From: CAZOZP01 sp964584325
GTDB lineage: Bacteria; Bacteroidota; Ignavibacteria; Ignavibacteriales; Melioribacteraceae
Assembly (NCBI GenBank): GCA_964584325.1
Contig: CAZOZP010000007.1
Coordinates: forward strand, 6,057 to 70,056
Direction: 5' to 3'
Length of the DNA: 64,000 bases
In this document: positions 17,661 through 26,117 of the stretch, piece after piece
Layout: every line of letters starts with the position of its first letter
Numbering within the stretch: position 1 is the first letter of the stretch
The notes under the pieces: model-generated
What the model was told of the DNA's origin: nothing
Seen by the model: only the letters and a program-made list of their open reading frames with translations
Databases searched by the model: none
Program-made: the position numbers and the translations under genes

Positions 17661-19646
17661 ATGTTTGGGGTTTATAGTATGATGTATTCCGGAATAAGAA
17701 TTAAAAATTTTGCAACTTTCGTTATAGTGTTTTTACTTGGTTATTCTGCCATAAGAGCACAGACGGATATTTATGATTTATCGCTTCAGGATTTGTCCAA
17801 AGTTCAAATCGCTTCCGCTTCAAAGGTTGACCAAAACATTAATGAGATATCATCTACAATTTTTATTATCTCCGAAAAGGATATAAGGGAAAAAGGGTAC
17901 CAGACTCTTGAAGGAGTATTATCGGAACTCCCCGGATTCCAATTCAGAAACATTCAGGGAATGAACAGCTATGTTTTTCAGAGAGGTATTCCAAATCAGA
18001 ATAATCTTACATTGCTGCTTCTTGACGGAGTTCAAATTAATGAATTAAACTCAGGCGGTTTTTATGGAGGCGGACAGTATAACCTATCGAATGTTAAAAG
18101 AATCGAAGTAATCTACGGACCGGCATCTGTGGCATACGGAACCAATGCAGTAAGCGGAATTATAAATATAATAACCAAAGAACCGGATTCGCTTCAAGCC
18201 GCGGCTCAGCTTACATTGGGCAGTTTCAGCACCTATAAGGGTAATCTGAGTTTTTCCTATTATGATCCGAATAATGATTTTGGAGTTCTTGTTTCAGGTA
18301 TGTACAGAGAAACTGACCGAATGGATCTGAAAGGAGAAGCGGGAGGAAACTACTGGTCGAATAAAATGGAAAACTATGAAAAGGATTATGCATTTGATAT
18401 CAAGGCTGATTATGGAGGGTTTTCGGGCGGATTAAATTATATTCAAAAACAGACAACAACAGCCACGCTTAATAAATCAGCAGGTACTATTTACCGAGAT
18501 TACGGCACATTTTGGAATATCAGATTTATTAACGGATATATAAAGTATAACGGAATTCTGTCGGAAAATATTAAACTAAGCAGCATAATTTATAACAGAA
18601 ATTCAACGGTACTCGACAATACAATTTACCATGTAACCGATACCGGTAGGGTGGGTTACTACAGACCAAATAATTTGATTGGTATCGAAAATATTTTGGA
18701 TTACTCATATTCCGGTAATTTTTCGGTTGCCGGAGGTATTACGCTCGAGTTTGAAAGTTTGGCAAAGGGATTTTCAATATCTAAGAGCAATTCAATTGAT
18801 GTTAATCCGCCTGCCCCGCCAAAACCAAATATGCTGAATAACCGTCTCGCAAGTATTTTCATAGAGCCTAAGATTACTTTCTTAAAGGATTTATATCTTT
18901 CAGGCGGATTGAGATACGATAATAGTACTGTTTATGACGATGTTGTAACTCCAAGAATAGGATTGAGCTACAATGTGCTTTCATACATTTTGAGGATTAC
19001 CTATGCCGAAGCATTCAGAGCACCTAAACCATGGGATTATAACGACGGATTGGGAAATCCTGCTCTAAAGCCTGAAAGAATGCGTTCCTTTGAAGTATCA
19101 GTTGCCGGAGTCTTATCCGAAAATCTTAGATTCTCTGTAGCCGGTTATATTAACCGTTTGAAGAATGCAATAATAAAGGAGGAATACATTGACGGCTACA
19201 AGTGGACAAACAGCGGAGAGGCAAATACCGAAGGAATTGAAACCTGGCTAAGATTAAGATACGGTAATTTCTCGGCAAATATGAGTTATACTTATACTAA
19301 CAGTACAGATGAAAAAGACAGAATAATTGCCGAAATCAGCAGACATACAGGAAGTGCAGGTTTTACCTGGCATTTCAATGAACAGATTTCTATTAATCTA
19401 AGCAATATGTATTTAGGTAAAAGAGAGAATCCGAAAGTAATACCGACAGAAGGTGTAAAAACTTTACCGGCATATTTTATCTGGAACGGCACATTTTCCG
19501 TAAATGATTTTTACGGGGTCAAGTTTTCTTTGTCTGTTAAGAATATTTTTGATACAGAATATTATCATACTTCAAACCGTAGTCCGGAAAGATACCGGCA
19601 GCCTCAGAGGACAATACTATTTACAGCAGGATACAGCCTGTTTTAA
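17661..19646 (+). CDS. TonB-dependent outer-membrane receptor
   Basis: A 661-residue protein with a signal peptide (hydrophobic stretch near residues 16-32, cleavage after A-x-A near 'IRAQ'), a plug domain (~45-170: 'STIFIISEKDIREKGYQTL', 'VLSELPGFQFR', 'RIEVIYGPASVAYGTNAVSG') and a beta-barrel ending in an aromatic residue ('TILFTAGYSLF'), as outer-membrane proteins do. The barrel start 'YAEAFRAPKPWDYNDG' and 'NPALKPER' are typical. No N-terminal carboxypeptidase-like domain is present. The ligand is unknown. The gene is 18 bases upstream of the YfiR-kinase fusion, so it probably senses or imports the signal that kinase reads. An in-frame ATG at 17679 is an alternative start. Confidence 0.88.
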   Translation: MFGVYSMMYSGIRIKNFATFVIVFLLGYSAIRAQTDIYDLSLQDLSKVQIASASKVDQNINEISSTIFIISEKDIREKGYQTLEGVLSELPGFQFRNIQGMNSYVFQRGIPNQNNLTLLLLDGVQINELNSGGFYGGGQYNLSNVKRIEVIYGPASVAYGTNAVSGIINIITKEPDSLQAAAQLTLGSFSTYKGNLSFSYYDPNNDFGVLVSGMYRETDRMDLKGEAGGNYWSNKMENYEKDYAFDIKADYGGFSGGLNYIQKQTTTATLNKSAGTIYRDYGTFWNIRFINGYIKYNGILSENIKLSSIIYNRNSTVLDNTIYHVTDTGRVGYYRPNNLIGIENILDYSYSGNFSVAGGITLEFESLAKGFSISKSNSIDVNPPAPPKPNMLNNRLASIFIEPKITFLKDLYLSGGLRYDNSTVYDDVVTPRIGLSYNVLSYILRITYAEAFRAPKPWDYNDGLGNPALKPERMRSFEVSVAGVLSENLRFSVAGYINRLKNAIIKEEYIDGYKWTNSGEANTEGIETWLRLRYGNFSANMSYTYTNSTDEKDRIIAEISRHTGSAGFTWHFNEQISINLSNMYLGKRENPKVIPTEGVKTLPAYFIWNGTFSVNDFYGVKFSLSVKNIFDTEYYHTSNRSPERYRQPQRTILFTAGYSLF

Positions 19647-19664
19647 TCTAAAGGAAAGTGTCGG

Positions 19665-21974
19665 ATGCCTAAAAAAATGATTCTTAAGTTTGCATTTTTG
19701 ATATTCACGTTTATTTTATTTTCAGACTATACTGCTCAACTGCAGAGGCATCAGGCTGTTTCATCTTATATTTATAATTTTGCCAAAAATGTTCAATGGA
19801 AGAATGAATCTGATATTCAATCGTTTAATTTTCTCGTAATCGGAGACGACAAGCAGATAATCAGCGAGCTTAGAACTCTTGCAGGCTCAAAAATATTAAG
19901 AGGGAAACCAATAACAATCTCAACCGGCGAAACTTCTTCAAACATACGCGATGCACATCTTATTTTTATTACAAAAGATGCACAATCAAGGCATATAGAA
20001 GTTTTCGATAAGATAGAAGGGAAGAATAAACTATTGGTAAGCGACGGCTATAAAGATAAACAGCTTATCATGATTAATTTTATAGAGAAAAAAACCGGCG
20101 GACTCCATTTTGAGATTAACAAAGCAAATATAATTAATCAAAATATCCGGATTCTTGAAGATATGATTCTCTTAGGCGGCACTGAGGTTGATGTTGCAGA
20201 CTTATATAAACAAGGACAGCAGAGTCTCAGAGACCTCCAAAAAGAGCACAAGGCGCTTGAAAGCAAGAGTCAGGTATTAGAGTCTGAACTTAAAAAACTG
20301 GAAAAAGTAATTACAGAAAAATCCGTTGAAATTCATGCTCAGAAAGACAGCCTGAACAATCAGAGAAAAATGATTAATGAACAGCAGAAAATTCTTGATG
20401 AAAAATCTCTTGAATTAAAAGAAAGTGTAACTGAACTTGAAAAACAGCTTGCCAAAATTAAAGAGCAGGAAGAAATATTTAACCGTAAATCATTAGAACT
20501 TGAAAAGCAGCGAACTGATTTGGAAAAAGGTAATGCTGTCTTAGGCGAACTTAAAAATCAGATTAAGGAACAGCGCTTGGAGATTAATAAGCAATCTGAG
20601 ATTTTAGCTACGCAGGGAAAGAAAATTCAAAGTCAACAGAGTTACCTTTATTTAATGCTAGTTATAATTCTATTGGCAATACTGCTTGCCGGGGCAATTT
20701 ATAAAGGATACCAGAGCAAGAAACTTTTATCTGAGCAGCTTGAGCAGAAAGTTCACGAACGGACGGTTGAATTAAAACATTCCAATGAACAATTGGTAAA
20801 AGAACTTTCGGAAAGAACGAAAGCTGAAGAGGCATTAAAGGACAGCGAAAGGCATTACAGGTATTTGTTTGATCAGAATCCGGTTCCTATGCTTGTTTAT
20901 GAATTATCAAGTCTTAGGCTGCTTGCGGTAAATGATGCATTTGCAGCAAATTACGGTTATACAAAAGAAGAGTCAGTCTCCTTGGTTTTACATGACCTTT
21001 ATCCGCAATCGGAAAAAGAAGCAATTGAAAGGCTAACAAAAACTTTAGCCGGACACGCCTATGTTGGTGAATGGCATCATGTAAAAAAAGATGGTACTTT
21101 AATAGTAATTGAAGCCAGGTCTCACGAATTCCAATATGAAGGAAAAGCTTCAAGAATAGCGGTAATTAATGATGTTACAGAAAAGAAAGCGGCTGAAGAA
21201 GAACTTCATAAATATAAAGCTCAGCTTGAAGAAAAAGTAAAAGAAAGAACCGCAGAACTGGAAATTGCCAAAGACAGAGCAGAATCTGCAGACAGATTGA
21301 AATCGGCATTTCTGGCAACTATGTCCCACGAGCTACGAACTCCTCTTAATTCAATAATTGGTTTTACCGGTATTCTGCTTAAAGGAATTGCAGGCCCATT
21401 GAATAATGAACAGCTCAAGCAGCTTACTATGGCAAAAGGAAGTGCACAGCATCTTTTGGAACTGATTAATGATGTATTGGATATTTCCAAGATTGAAGCA
21501 GGTCAGCTTGTCGTTTCCTTATCAGATTTTGATCTGGTAGCAACACTCAGTAAAGCTGTTTCAACGGTCCAACCTCTTGCTGCGAAGAGAAATCTTGACT
21601 TAATTTTCAATTCAGGAGCTGAATCCTGTGATATAAATTCAGATGAAAGAAGAATCGGACAAATTTTATTAAATCTGATTAACAATGCAATCAAATTTAC
21701 CGATAATGGGTATGTTAAGGTAGATTTTGCAATTAAAGACAGGTTTGCTGAAATTAGCGTAACTGATTCGGGAATCGGAATAAAAGAAGAAGACTTGGAA
21801 AAGCTATTTAAACCATTTAGTCAGGTTGATACAGGATTATCAAGAAACAGGGAAGGAACGGGTCTCGGACTTTCCATAACAGCCAGACTGATAGAAAAAC
21901 TGAACGGAAGTATTTCGGTTAAAAGTGTTTATGGTGAAGGAAGTGTTTTTACCGTTCGCTTGCCTTTGTCATAA
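19665..21974 (+). CDS. YfiR-domain sensor histidine kinase
   Basis: The 769-residue product joins a periplasmic YfiR-like (DUF4154) domain to a kinase. After a signal/anchor (~5-25), residues ~30-175 show the YfiR pattern ('SSYIYNFAKNVQWKNE', 'FNFLVIGDD', 'AHLIFITKDAQS', 'LLVSDG', 'INFIEKKTGGLHFEIN'). Residues ~185-325 are a long coiled coil; ~327-347 a transmembrane helix; ~400-515 a PAS domain; H-box 'FLATMSHELRTPLNSII' near 548; HATPase ~655-769 with 'NLINNAIKFTDNG' and 'GTGLGLSI'. YfiR is normally a separate periplasmic repressor of a diguanylate cyclase; here it is built into a kinase. It follows the TonB receptor gene and precedes a CheY-like gene. Confidence 0.88.
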   Translation: MPKKMILKFAFLIFTFILFSDYTAQLQRHQAVSSYIYNFAKNVQWKNESDIQSFNFLVIGDDKQIISELRTLAGSKILRGKPITISTGETSSNIRDAHLIFITKDAQSRHIEVFDKIEGKNKLLVSDGYKDKQLIMINFIEKKTGGLHFEINKANIINQNIRILEDMILLGGTEVDVADLYKQGQQSLRDLQKEHKALESKSQVLESELKKLEKVITEKSVEIHAQKDSLNNQRKMINEQQKILDEKSLELKESVTELEKQLAKIKEQEEIFNRKSLELEKQRTDLEKGNAVLGELKNQIKEQRLEINKQSEILATQGKKIQSQQSYLYLMLVIILLAILLAGAIYKGYQSKKLLSEQLEQKVHERTVELKHSNEQLVKELSERTKAEEALKDSERHYRYLFDQNPVPMLVYELSSLRLLAVNDAFAANYGYTKEESVSLVLHDLYPQSEKEAIERLTKTLAGHAYVGEWHHVKKDGTLIVIEARSHEFQYEGKASRIAVINDVTEKKAAEEELHKYKAQLEEKVKERTAELEIAKDRAESADRLKSAFLATMSHELRTPLNSIIGFTGILLKGIAGPLNNEQLKQLTMAKGSAQHLLELINDVLDISKIEAGQLVVSLSDFDLVATLSKAVSTVQPLAAKRNLDLIFNSGAESCDINSDERRIGQILLNLINNAIKFTDNGYVKVDFAIKDRFAEISVTDSGIGIKEEDLEKLFKPFSQVDTGLSRNREGTGLGLSITARLIEKLNGSISVKSVYGEGSVFTVRLPLS

Positions 21975-22013
21975 ATAATTTATAATATAAACATATAATA
22001 TTCAGGAATAAAA

Positions 22014-22403
22014 ATGGAAATCAAGGTTTTGATGATTGAAGATAATGAACAGAATATGTATATGCTGACTTATCTCCTTCAGAGCGAGAATTATGAAGTT
22101 CTTCAGGCATTCAGCGGAAAAGACGGAATCCGGATGGCAGAAGACAATAATCCTGACATAATACTTCTTGATATTCAACTGCCTGAAATGGACGGCTACT
22201 GTGTGGCTCAGAATCTAAGGAAGATCGAAAAGATGAAGGATACTCCGATTATTGCCGTTACTTCTTACGCAATGCCGGGCGATAGAGAAAAAGCTATTGA
22301 ATCCGGTGCTACAGGTTACATAGAAAAACCTATCAATCCCGATACTTTTATTAGTCAAATGAAATCATTCCTTCCTCCAAAACTAATCGACAGACTAAAA
22401 TGA
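22014..22403 (+). CDS. Single-domain CheY/DivK-like response regulator
   Basis: A 129-residue stand-alone receiver domain: acidic pair in 'MIEDNEQN', phospho-acceptor Asp in 'IILLDIQLPEMDG' near residue 53, the Thr/Ser switch in 'IIAVTSYA' and the conserved Lys in 'GYIEKPINP'. It has no output domain, so it works by protein contact or as a phosphorelay shuttle. It lies 39 bases after the YfiR-kinase and its stop overlaps the start of the next hybrid kinase (ATGA), which suggests a relay from the YfiR-kinase through this protein. Confidence 0.93.
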   Translation: MEIKVLMIEDNEQNMYMLTYLLQSENYEVLQAFSGKDGIRMAEDNNPDIILLDIQLPEMDGYCVAQNLRKIEKMKDTPIIAVTSYAMPGDREKAIESGATGYIEKPINPDTFISQMKSFLPPKLIDRLK

Positions 22404-24043
22404 AAATACTTATTATTGACGATAAAATAGAAAATTCCTATTTACTTGAATCACTACTTAGAGGGTCAGGTTACGATACAGCTATAGCGGCAAATGGTGC
22501 CGAGGCTTTGGAAATTGCAAGAAATGATAAATTCGGATTGATTATTTCCGATATACTTATGCCGGTTATGGACGGATTTACATTCTGCAAGGAATGCAAA
22601 AAGGACGACGCTTTGAAATCAATTCCGTTTATATTTTATACGGCAACTTATACCGACAGTAAAGATGAAGACTTTGCATTAAGCCTTGGGGCAGACAGAT
22701 ATTTGATTAAACCTCAAGACCCTGATGACTTAATGGCAGTGGTAGAAAAACTGCTTGAGGAATACAGTAATAAGAAAATACCTGCAAGACAAGTTCCGGC
22801 ACAAGATGAAGAAATTATCCTGAGAGAATACAATTCCATCCTTATTCGGAAGCTGGAAGACAAGATGAAGCAGACCGAGGATAATGAAAAGGTCTTAAAA
22901 GAATATGTTGCCAAACTGGAAGAAAGTCTTGCTGAAAGAAAAAAGGCAGAACAGATTATAATGACATTAAGTTCAGCAATTGAACAGAATCCGGTTGCTG
23001 TAGTCATTACTGATATTAATGGTAAGATTGAATATGTGAATCCCAAATTCACTGAACTTACCGGATATTCGCACGATGAGGTGGTTTCAAAAAATTACAT
23101 GGAATACAAGACACAGGCCTTTTCAAGCGAAGAATTTATCCGGATTATTGATACTGTTAAGTCAGGCAATAAATATCAAACGGAAGTTTTAAGTAATAGA
23201 AAAGATGGGAAAGAGTATTGGGAAGAAGTTGTGTTCTCAGTTATTTATGACCAGACTAACGGACCTGCACATTTATTAATCAACAAAAAAGATATAAGTG
23301 AAGACAAACGAATTTTGCAGGAACTGATTCAGGCTAAGAATGAGGCTGAAAAATCAGACAGTACAAAAACAAATTTTCTTGCGCAGATGTCGCACGAAAT
23401 CAGAACACCTCTTAATGCTCTTATGAATTATATATCACTTTTAAGAGATGAAATAGGAGATGATACTACCGAAGATACAGATATGATATTTGAAGGAATA
23501 TCTAATGCGGGCTCCAGGATAATCAGGACAATTGAACTTATTCTGAACGCTTCTGAATTACAGGCAGGGGCTTACAGTTCAATTAAAAAGCGAATTAATT
23601 TATATGATGATGTTGTTGTGAAGGTGCGAAATGACCTGAAACACCTGGCTGAGTATAAAGGACTCGATTTTAGAATCAGTTGTCTTGCGGAAGATGCAAC
23701 TGTTGAATGCGATGCATATTCCGTTTACCAATCTGTTATTAATATCGCTGATAATTCAATTAAATATACAGAAAAGGGTAAAATTGATATCAGAATTCTT
23801 CGCAATGAAAACAGCAAACTGATTCTTGAAATTGAAGACTCAGGAATAGGCATTGCAGATGAATACATAGATCATATTTATGAAGCATTCTCTCAGGAAG
23901 AAGCCGGATATACAAGAAGGTTTGAAGGAACCGGACTCGGTCTTGCCATAGTAAAAAAATACAGTGAACTAAACAATATCCAAATATTGCTGCATAGCGA
24001 AAAAGGCAAAGGAACTAAGTTTACACTTGTTTTTAATGAATAG
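22400..24043 (+). CDS. Hybrid kinase REC-PAS-HisKA-HATPase
   Basis: The 547-residue product has an N-terminal receiver (1-120, acceptor Asp in 'LIISDILMPVMDG'), a short coiled coil, a PAS domain (~180-300, 'AVVITDINGKIEYVNPKF'), H-box 'FLAQMSHEIRTPLNALM' near 330 and HATPase (~430-547, 'NIADNSIKYTEKG', 'IEDSGIGIADEY', 'GTGLGLAIV'). With a receiver at the front and no transmembrane helix, it can be controlled by an upstream kinase. It is translationally coupled to the single-domain regulator, completing a receptor, kinase, receiver, kinase series. The dimerisation helix resembles those of the kinases at 12614 and 32358. Confidence 0.92.
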   Translation: MKILIIDDKIENSYLLESLLRGSGYDTAIAANGAEALEIARNDKFGLIISDILMPVMDGFTFCKECKKDDALKSIPFIFYTATYTDSKDEDFALSLGADRYLIKPQDPDDLMAVVEKLLEEYSNKKIPARQVPAQDEEIILREYNSILIRKLEDKMKQTEDNEKVLKEYVAKLEESLAERKKAEQIIMTLSSAIEQNPVAVVITDINGKIEYVNPKFTELTGYSHDEVVSKNYMEYKTQAFSSEEFIRIIDTVKSGNKYQTEVLSNRKDGKEYWEEVVFSVIYDQTNGPAHLLINKKDISEDKRILQELIQAKNEAEKSDSTKTNFLAQMSHEIRTPLNALMNYISLLRDEIGDDTTEDTDMIFEGISNAGSRIIRTIELILNASELQAGAYSSIKKRINLYDDVVVKVRNDLKHLAEYKGLDFRISCLAEDATVECDAYSVYQSVINIADNSIKYTEKGKIDIRILRNENSKLILEIEDSGIGIADEYIDHIYEAFSQEEAGYTRRFEGTGLGLAIVKKYSELNNIQILLHSEKGKGTKFTLVFNE

Positions 24044-24045
24044 AT

Positions 24046-24081
24046 CTGCCTTATAATACTTCAAATAAGCTTATAAGGCAG
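24046..24081. terminator. Stem-loop between the hybrid kinase and sodB
   Basis: CTGCCTTATAA (24046-24056) and its exact complement TTATAAGGCAG (24071-24081) flank a 14-base loop in the 44-base gap between convergent genes. There is no clear T-run on either strand, so it is either a weak bidirectional terminator or an mRNA-end stabiliser. Confidence 0.6.
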
Positions 24082-24087
24082 TAAAAG

Positions 24088-24678
24088 TTATACCAGTGAG
24101 TTAACGAAATCCCAATTAATCAGATTTTCAGTGAAAATGCTAAGATAATCAGGGCGCCTGTTCTGGTAATCGAGATAGTATGCGTGTTCCCAGACATCAA
24201 CAGTAAGCAGAGCTTTTAATCCTGAAGTAAGCGGCAGTCCGGCATTTGATGTTTTAAGAACTTCAAGCTTTCCTTTATTATCAACGAGCCATACCCAGCC
24301 GCTTCCAAACTGAGTAGTGCCGGCAGACTTAAATTCTGCAAGGAAAGTTTCATAGTTGCCAAAAGCCGCATCAATCATATCTGCAATTTTTCCGTTAGGA
24401 TTTCCGCCGCCTCCGGGAGCTATGCAGTTCCAGTAGAAAGTATGGTTCCACACCTGAGCGGCATTATTAAAAATTGCTGTTTTTGCCGGATCGGCGGCAG
24501 AGATTTTGATTATCGTTTCAAGATCATCATTATCCAGCGCAGTACCTTCAATTAATTTGTTAAGATTAACAACATAAGCATTGTGATGTTTACCATGATG
24601 AAATTCAAGAGTCTTCTCGCTAATATAAGGCTCAAGTGCTTTTGTGCCGAAAGGCAGAGAGGGAAGTGTAACGCTCAT
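24088..24678 (-). CDS. sodB: Superoxide dismutase (Fe/Mn family)
   Basis: The 196-residue enzyme dismutates superoxide. The iron/manganese ligands are in place: His in 'LEFHHGKHHNAYV' near residue 27, His in 'QVWNHTFYWNC' near 79, and the Asp and His of 'DVWEHAYYLDYQN' near 160-164. Length is normal. Motifs such as 'FGSGWVWLV' lean to the iron form, but metal choice cannot be fixed from sequence. The gene is a single unit with a good ribosome-binding site and no signal peptide, so it is cytoplasmic. Confidence 0.96.
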   Translation of the reverse strand: MSVTLPSLPFGTKALEPYISEKTLEFHHGKHHNAYVVNLNKLIEGTALDNDDLETIIKISAADPAKTAIFNNAAQVWNHTFYWNCIAPGGGGNPNGKIADMIDAAFGNYETFLAEFKSAGTTQFGSGWVWLVDNKGKLEVLKTSNAGLPLTSGLKALLTVDVWEHAYYLDYQNRRPDYLSIFTENLINWDFVNSLV

Positions 24679-24749
24679 AATTCCTCCGTTTATTTATGTA
24701 AATCGTTTTTACAATTTAATTATTTTATTATTAAAAAGTAAAAAATAAA

Positions 24750-25496
24750 TTATTTGGCTGCAGAATCTTTCAGTTTCAGCAAGCCGAAGATATTTGCATC
24801 AATCCAGCCAATGTTTTTGTCATTCCCTTCAATAATTACTGACCCATAAAAACTTTCTCTTTCGGGTGAAGTATCATTATCACAATAGGCAATCATAAAG
24901 CCCATCCTTTTTTCTGCCGAAAGCTTCAAAGGAGTGTTCGAATCTGAATCCTCGTCGTAATCTTCTCCGAAAATTTTTATGGCAACTTCCCAGATATGTT
25001 TTCCGGCATCTGATTTAATTGCAGAAACAAGATGCCCTTTTAATTCGCGCGGCCGGCCGTTTGTACCTACATCGACAACTCTTCCGTCAATTGCAATGTG
25101 ATACGCAAAAGCATTGTAGTTATCTCTGTGATTACCTCCGGAATTGTCTTCGTCTATGAATATTTCAAGACAATCGTCATCCCAATACTTTATCAGAGGA
25201 TGTTGCTGTTTATCAAGCAGGGAATCGTCATTTATTTCAGCTAAAATATACAGGAAATTTTCATCCCAGGAAAGACTGAATTGTCCCTGGAAATCAACGC
25301 TGTCTGCCTCGGCTCCAATCCATAATTTATCAATGGGGTACTTCCCGGCATTCATCCAGCAGGCATCATCCGGAATTCCGTCAATTATGGGCGGAACCTC
25401 AGATTTAACAGCAATATGAACTTCTTTTGTTTGGGGAAAAATTGTAAGCGTAAAAAATAAAAACAGCAGTACTGTCTTTAAGTTATTCTGAACCAT
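24750..25496 (-). CDS. Secreted CBM9-like (DOMON-fold) sugar-binding protein
   Basis: A 248-residue protein with a signal peptide (MVQNNLKTVLLFLFFTLTIFPQT). The mature part is a family 9 carbohydrate-binding-like module: 'PPIIDGIPDDACW', 'FSLSWDENFLYILAEINDD', 'WDDDCLEIFIDEDNSGG', and a late 'GFMIAYCDND' strand. Such modules occur alone in Bacteroidota as periplasmic or surface sugar-binding proteins and fused to xylanases. No catalytic domain is present. It stands alone between sodB and a possible small gene. Confidence 0.8.
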   Translation of the reverse strand: MVQNNLKTVLLFLFFTLTIFPQTKEVHIAVKSEVPPIIDGIPDDACWMNAGKYPIDKLWIGAEADSVDFQGQFSLSWDENFLYILAEINDDSLLDKQQHPLIKYWDDDCLEIFIDEDNSGGNHRDNYNAFAYHIAIDGRVVDVGTNGRPRELKGHLVSAIKSDAGKHIWEVAIKIFGEDYDEDSDSNTPLKLSAEKRMGFMIAYCDNDTSPERESFYGSVIIEGNDKNIGWIDANIFGLLKLKDSAAK

Positions 25497-25646
25497 AAAA
25501 TATCCGAATAAAATTATAACTTAAATATCTAAAAAATCACAAATAAATTCATTGGTTTATGTCCGCAATAAACCCCGGTTTGTCCCGGTTTATCGACAGG
25601 CTTTTATTTAAGTCAAATATCTGCTTCCCTGGCTTTGAGAAGGAAT

Positions 25647-25808
25647 TCAGATTAGATGAATTAAATTTTCCTTATATTTTCTGATATAATCAGCAATAAG
25701 GCTTTGGAGGGCAGATTCATTTTTCCGGTGAATCATATCAGTAAGCTGGATGTGTTCTTCCTCCGAGATTATCAGTAAAAGTTCCGCAAATATAAGAGCC
25801 TCTTTCAT
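25647..25808 (-). CDS. Possible 53-residue protein
   Basis: A short open frame from an ATG at 25808 to a TGA at 25647-25649 encodes MKEALIFAELLLIISEEEH and then a helix-rich tail with 'LQSLIADYIRKYKENL'. A good ribosome-binding site (CGGAG, six bases before the ATG) supports it. The C-terminal part resembles a helix of small ribbon-helix-helix or similar regulators, but the match is weak. It lies in an otherwise gene-free 620-base stretch between the CBM9-like gene and the dehydrogenase operon. Function is unknown. Confidence 0.45.
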   Translation of the reverse strand: MKEALIFAELLLIISEEEHIQLTDMIHRKNESALQSLIADYIRKYKENLIHLI

Positions 25809-26117
25809 AGTAACTCCGCGGTTTTGTTATAATATATTATCGGCAGCCGGAAAAAAAAATTTAATCAGATGTTGTAATCTTTAGTCAGAGATTTGTCCTT
25901 GCGAAAAGAGCATTTTTAAGTCTTTCGGAATGAAGAGAATTGCCCTGATGCTGAAGTTATAAACTCAAATTCGAGGGTACTGCTGTAAATAAAGACTAAT
26001 TTGGGTTAAATCGGAGTCTATGTTTTATTTTAATCTGCTCTTCATTATATTTCGACATTAAATCTTTTTAATTAGTAAACCGGACATCCGTATTACTTAA
26101 ATCTAAAAAAGGAATAA
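25809..26117. other. Intergenic stretch upstream of the 2-oxoacid dehydrogenase operon
   Basis: About 310 bases without a convincing gene, RNA, repeat or riboswitch. It must carry the promoter of the downstream dehydrogenase gene, but no clear -35/-10 pair stands out in the AT-rich background. The last bases hold a strong AAAAAGGA ribosome-binding site for that gene. Confidence 0.5.
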
